From an uncultured Synergistales bacterium (GTDB lineage: Bacteria; Synergistota; Synergistia; Synergistales; Aminobacteriaceae): 64,000 nt of DNA. Under the pieces are notes generated by a model. It was not told the DNA's origin. It ran no database searches and saw only the letters and a program-made list of their open reading frames with translations. The stretch's first letter is position 1, and each line of letters starts with the position of its first letter. Location of the stretch: NCBI GenBank assembly GCA_905234075.1, contig CAJOGI010000001.1, forward strand, positions 271,664-335,663. Direction: 5' to 3'. The translations under genes were made by a program, and so were the position numbers. This document shows, in pieces, positions 61,372 to 64,000 of the stretch.

Positions 61372-62916
61372 ATGAATTGGAGTTTGCTTTTTGAAAGTTA
61401 TGCAAATGTTTTTACGAGCATTCAAGTTATTGGCATGGCGTTCTTGGGTTCGTTAGGCGGAATTTTATTAGGAGCTGTGCCTGGAATGACCGCAACAATG
61501 GGAGTAGCATTGCTCATTCCTTTTTCATTTGGTATGGATTTAATCCCGTCAATAGCTCTTTTACTCGGCATTTACTGCGGAGGCATGTACGGCGGATCTA
61601 TTTCAGCCATTCTTATTCACGCGCCGGGTACGCCGAGTGCAGCCGCTACGTTACTGGACGGTTATCCCATGTGTCAAAAAGGGCAGGCCGGCAGAGCTTT
61701 ATCTATAGCGATGTTCGCATCATTCTGCGGCGGTGTGCTGGGTGCTTTGGTTATGACATTCCTTTCACCGATGGTCGCAAAGATGGCCATGAAATTTACA
61801 AGTGCTGAAATGCTGATGTTAGCATTTTTCGGGCTTTCAGTTATCGTATCAATTTCCGGCAAATCAATCGCTAAGGGATTAATTTCAGCATTTTTCGGCC
61901 TTTTGCTTGCTACAGTCGGCCAAGACCCTACGTACGGCGCAAAGAGATTTATTTTCGGATTTCGTCCTCTTTTGTCAGGCTTCTCGTTTATCCCGACATT
62001 AATCGGCTTGTTTGCTATTGCGGAAGTCATTGCAGGCGTTGAAAGAATCATCAACGGCGAAGAGAAACAGCAAAAATCAGAAGAAAAAATTACAAACGTT
62101 CTGCCTGATTTCAGTACGATAAAAAAGATATGGCCTAATATTATTTCAGGCGGCCTTATTGGAACATTAATCGGAGCTATTCCCGGTGCCGGAGGCGATA
62201 TTGCCGTATTTGTATCTTACGGCTTCAATAAGAGCTCCTCCAAACACCCTGAGCTATGGGGAACAGGCATTCCAAACGGTGTAGCCGCGACAGAGTCTGC
62301 AAATAACGGCTGTTCCGGCGGTGCTATGATCCCGCTGCTCTCTTTAGGCGTGCCAGGTGATGCCGTTACAGCTGTTCTTTTGGGAGCGTTCATAATGAAG
62401 GGTATTCAGCCCGGGCCGATGATGTACGTCAACGAGCTTCCTACAGTTTACCGCGTATTTGCCGCGCTCATGCTTGCAAATTTAACAATGCTGATTGTAG
62501 GCTGTGCAGGAGTGCGGTTTTTTGCCAAGATTGTATCGCTCGATAAAAAAATGCTTTATCCAATTATCCTTGTCGTATCGCTGCTAGGCGCATTCTCGAT
62601 TAATAAAAACGTCTTTGATGTCGGCGTGTGCGTCCTCTTTGGCGTGATTGGCTATCTCATGAATAAATTTGAATTCCCGCTTTCTCCTATCCTGCTTGCT
62701 TTAATCTTAGGCCCAATGTGTGAGCAGAACTTTGTACGCTTTGTAGACGTAAATAATGGCAACTTCTGGGAAATTCTGCATCGTCCAATCGCTGTCGGCT
62801 TTTTCTTAGTATCTGTTGCTACAATTCTTTTCTCGATTTACAATCAGCAGAAGATTAATAAAAAAGAAAGCGAAAACAGAAAAAAAGCAAATGGAGAGGT
62901 CTCGAGGATCCCTTAA
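61372..62916 (+). CDS. tctA: Tripartite tricarboxylate transporter large permease (TctA)
   Basis: 514 aa, the usual length, with about twelve membrane helices. Diagnostic motifs: GILLGAVPGMTATMGVALLI, YGGSISAILIHAPGTPSAAA, LDGYPMCQKGQAGRAL, LIGAIPGAGGDIAVFVSYG, GVAATESANNGCSGGAMIPL and SLGVPGDAVTAVLLGAFIMK. It is the transporting subunit, driven by an ion gradient. Ends in a basic tail and is followed by a terminator. Confidence 0.95.
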   Translation: MNWSLLFESYANVFTSIQVIGMAFLGSLGGILLGAVPGMTATMGVALLIPFSFGMDLIPSIALLLGIYCGGMYGGSISAILIHAPGTPSAAATLLDGYPMCQKGQAGRALSIAMFASFCGGVLGALVMTFLSPMVAKMAMKFTSAEMLMLAFFGLSVIVSISGKSIAKGLISAFFGLLLATVGQDPTYGAKRFIFGFRPLLSGFSFIPTLIGLFAIAEVIAGVERIINGEEKQQKSEEKITNVLPDFSTIKKIWPNIISGGLIGTLIGAIPGAGGDIAVFVSYGFNKSSSKHPELWGTGIPNGVAATESANNGCSGGAMIPLLSLGVPGDAVTAVLLGAFIMKGIQPGPMMYVNELPTVYRVFAALMLANLTMLIVGCAGVRFFAKIVSLDKKMLYPIILVVSLLGAFSINKNVFDVGVCVLFGVIGYLMNKFEFPLSPILLALILGPMCEQNFVRFVDVNNGNFWEILHRPIAVGFFLVSVATILFSIYNQQKINKKESENRKKANGEVSRIP

Positions 62917-62953
62917 AAAATTTTCGCATGAGTCACATTACAACGAAAAAAAT

Positions 62954-62976
62954 ACCGCCTTTGTGGGCGGTTTTTA
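62954..62976 (+). terminator. Rho-independent terminator after tctA
   Basis: ACCGCC-TTTGTG-GGCGGT stem-loop followed by TTTTATAT, about 40 bp after the stop. Confidence 0.85.
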
Positions 62977-63060
62977 TATATTTAATCGGACTTGCCGAAT
63001 TGCATTCTGGTGGAGGCGGGGAACTCCGAATAAAACAGCCCAAAGCTAATTATAAATAAT

Positions 63061-63393
63061 TTACACAATAATTATCGATTTTTCTTGTACGGTTCTTTGT
63101 ACGGTTACATTTCTCCTTGCTTTATTCAAAAATTTTGCTATAATCTTTGCTGGAGAATGCGAATGTTTTCTAACCAGCGTAGCGTCATTTTTAGCGAAGT
63201 GTTCTGCTACGTGGCAGTCGCACCAGTAATTCTTAATTTTTTGTGCATTGCCCACATACTCTTTTTTGTATAGTTCATTGAGATCGGGAAGTATACTGTT
63301 CGAAAAAAACTTAATGCCATGATTTTCAATTTTCCCGTTGATATTAAATAAATGTTCCTTCAGCATGTAACCTGAATGTTGCGTAATAGTCAC
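63061..63393 (-). CDS. Hypothetical protein, possibly a fragment
   Basis: 110 aa from a GTG start without a convincing ribosome-binding site. It contains NYWCDCHVAEHFAKN, a Cys/His cluster, and a Lys/Arg-rich C-terminal half. No family recognised. Its base composition is more AT-rich than the genes to the left. Together with the next fragments it looks like decayed accessory DNA, so it may not be expressed. Confidence 0.35.
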   Translation of the reverse strand: MTITQHSGYMLKEHLFNINGKIENHGIKFFSNSILPDLNELYKKEYVGNAQKIKNYWCDCHVAEHFAKNDATLVRKHSHSPAKIIAKFLNKARRNVTVQRTVQEKSIIIV

Positions 63394-63622
63394 TCGAAAT
63401 AAATGATTTAACCATTTTTAATATTCTAAAAATTAACTCCGCTAAGAACACCTTGTTTTTAAGACTTTTCATGCTTAGGATATATAAATCATATCTAAAA
63501 ATAATTAGTGACTATATTATTTATAATAACTCGTTATTTCCCAAAATTGAAACATAGCATTTACAAGGAGTTTCAGATTAATTATTCTTTATAAAATAAG
63601 CAAATTTACTTATTTCGAGTGA
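63390..63622. repeat. 13-bp perfect inverted repeat flanking a 207-bp AT-rich stretch
   Basis: TCACTCGAAATAA at 63390-63402 is the exact inverse complement of TTATTTCGAGTGA at 63610-63622. The right copy lies in the coding end of the DUF3800-like fragment; the left copy spans the start of the hypothetical frame. The sequence between holds no gene I can support. It may mark an old inversion or element boundary, or be chance. Confidence 0.5.
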
Positions 63623-63904
63623 CGTTTTTACAACATTCAGGATGTAAGAGAAACAAGGGGAGCGGAATCCGTATCCATTAGCCTCATATGCTGAAAATAT
63701 TGTGGTAGCACAAACATCCGCGAGCTGTAACATATCCCAAGAAGGAGCAGTTTTAGCTGTGATTTTTTCAAAAACAGCTTGATTAATATTATTAAGCGGA
63801 TACGGGAATAATTTTTCCTGAATATATTTAATCAATTCTCCGTCACGACTTGTTCCTCTTGATGATAAAACAACGTCCGCAATTCTGTTACAGGATAAAC
63901 TCAT
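63578..63904 (-). CDS. DUF3800-like C-terminal fragment
   Basis: 108 aa from ATG at 63904, with no Shine-Dalgarno. The segment MLQLADVCATTIFSAYEANG and following YGFRSPCFSYI resemble the C-terminal part of DUF3800 (RNase H-like) proteins, where LQ.AD is conserved. The N-terminal DESG part is missing, so this is probably a truncated gene. Assignment tentative. Confidence 0.4.
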   Translation of the reverse strand: MSLSCNRIADVVLSSRGTSRDGELIKYIQEKLFPYPLNNINQAVFEKITAKTAPSWDMLQLADVCATTIFSAYEANGYGFRSPCFSYILNVVKTSLEISKFAYFIKNN

Positions 63905-63916
63905 CAATTTTTAAAT

Positions 63917-64000
63917 TTAAATTCGGGCATTTTCTAAAGTTTGAACGATCGTTTCGATGTCGAAATATCTCAATATTTCTTCTAGCATTCCTTCAAAATT
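63917..64000 (-). CDS. C-terminal end of an unidentified protein entering from the right
   Basis: The minus strand is open from the window edge for 27 codons to a TAA at 63919-63917, with the ending DIETIVQTLENARI. Its codon pattern (acidic-hydrophobic helix) looks coding. Too short to identify. It could be the upstream neighbour of the DUF3800-like fragment. Confidence 0.4.
   Translation of the reverse strand, partial: NFEGMLEEILRYFDIETIVQTLENARI

Overview
The window looks like a chromosomal segment of a motile, diderm, largely fermentative anaerobe. The best taxonomic guess, from gene content and from memory of similar gene sets, is Synergistota (a Synergistaceae-like gut, oral or rumen bacterium); this is inference and not a database result. 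Pointers are a flagellar hook-filament junction operon with sigma-28-type promoters, outer-membrane proteins (TolC, a patatin-barrel autotransporter, a Wza-like SLBB exporter), an LpxL/HtrB-type acyltransferase, many TRAP, TTT and ABC importers for organic and amino acids, and a tryptophanyl-tRNA synthetase with the Fe-S cysteine signature described in Thermotoga. No transposase, integrase, rRNA or CRISPR array is visible.

Layout. 1-3.6 kb: thiamine operon on the minus strand (thiM, thiE, a HAD phosphatase, a secreted tyrosine phosphatase, thiD) under a TPP riboswitch. 3.9-7.6 kb: threonine aldolase and valS. 7.7-16.9 kb: flgM-flgN-flgK-flgL, with FlgK and FlgL each about 1,380-1,390 aa. 17-24.5 kb: a TPR/propeller protein, a MacB-type ABC/TolC efflux set without an adaptor, and cdaR-cdaA. 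24.5-27.4 kb: pyruvate kinase and, divergently, trpS. 27.8-32.4 kb: a 1,533-aa FliD. 32.5-36.7 kb: patatin autotransporter, CheX, a YqgF-like nuclease and a lipid A-type acyltransferase that seems to start at ATT. 36.7-41.4 kb: TRAP dctQM without dctP, and an ABC ATPase plus binding protein without a permease, followed by an AIR-synthase-like protein. 41.4-47.7 kb: flavin reductase, an amino-acid ABC importer whose binding protein is circularly permuted, and mfd. 47.7-50.6 kb: a hybrid histidine kinase and response regulator sandwiched between mfd and a second diverged copy of the mfd 3' end. 50.6-53.0 kb: polysaccharide export protein preceded by a 26-aa membrane peptide. 53.5-58.1 kb: an Fbp-type ABC importer. 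58.1-58.7 kb: six tRNA genes. 58.7-62.9 kb: kduI divergent from a tctCBA transporter. 62.9-64 kb: small AT-rich fragments, probably decayed accessory DNA.

Three features run through the window. First, a heptanucleotide repeat family built from G(T/G)(T/C)AGGA units (for example TTAGGAG, GGTAGGA, GGCAGGA) sits at more than a dozen gene boundaries. There it supplies stop codons and Shine-Dalgarno sequences, and it has entered one coding sequence in frame. Second, all three hook-associated proteins (FlgK, FlgL, FliD) are two to four times the usual length through internal repeats. Third, several transport systems lack one expected subunit locally. The item I regard as most novel is the circularly permuted family-3 solute-binding protein at 42257-43078; next come the heptamer family and the two-component module bracketed by mfd tails.
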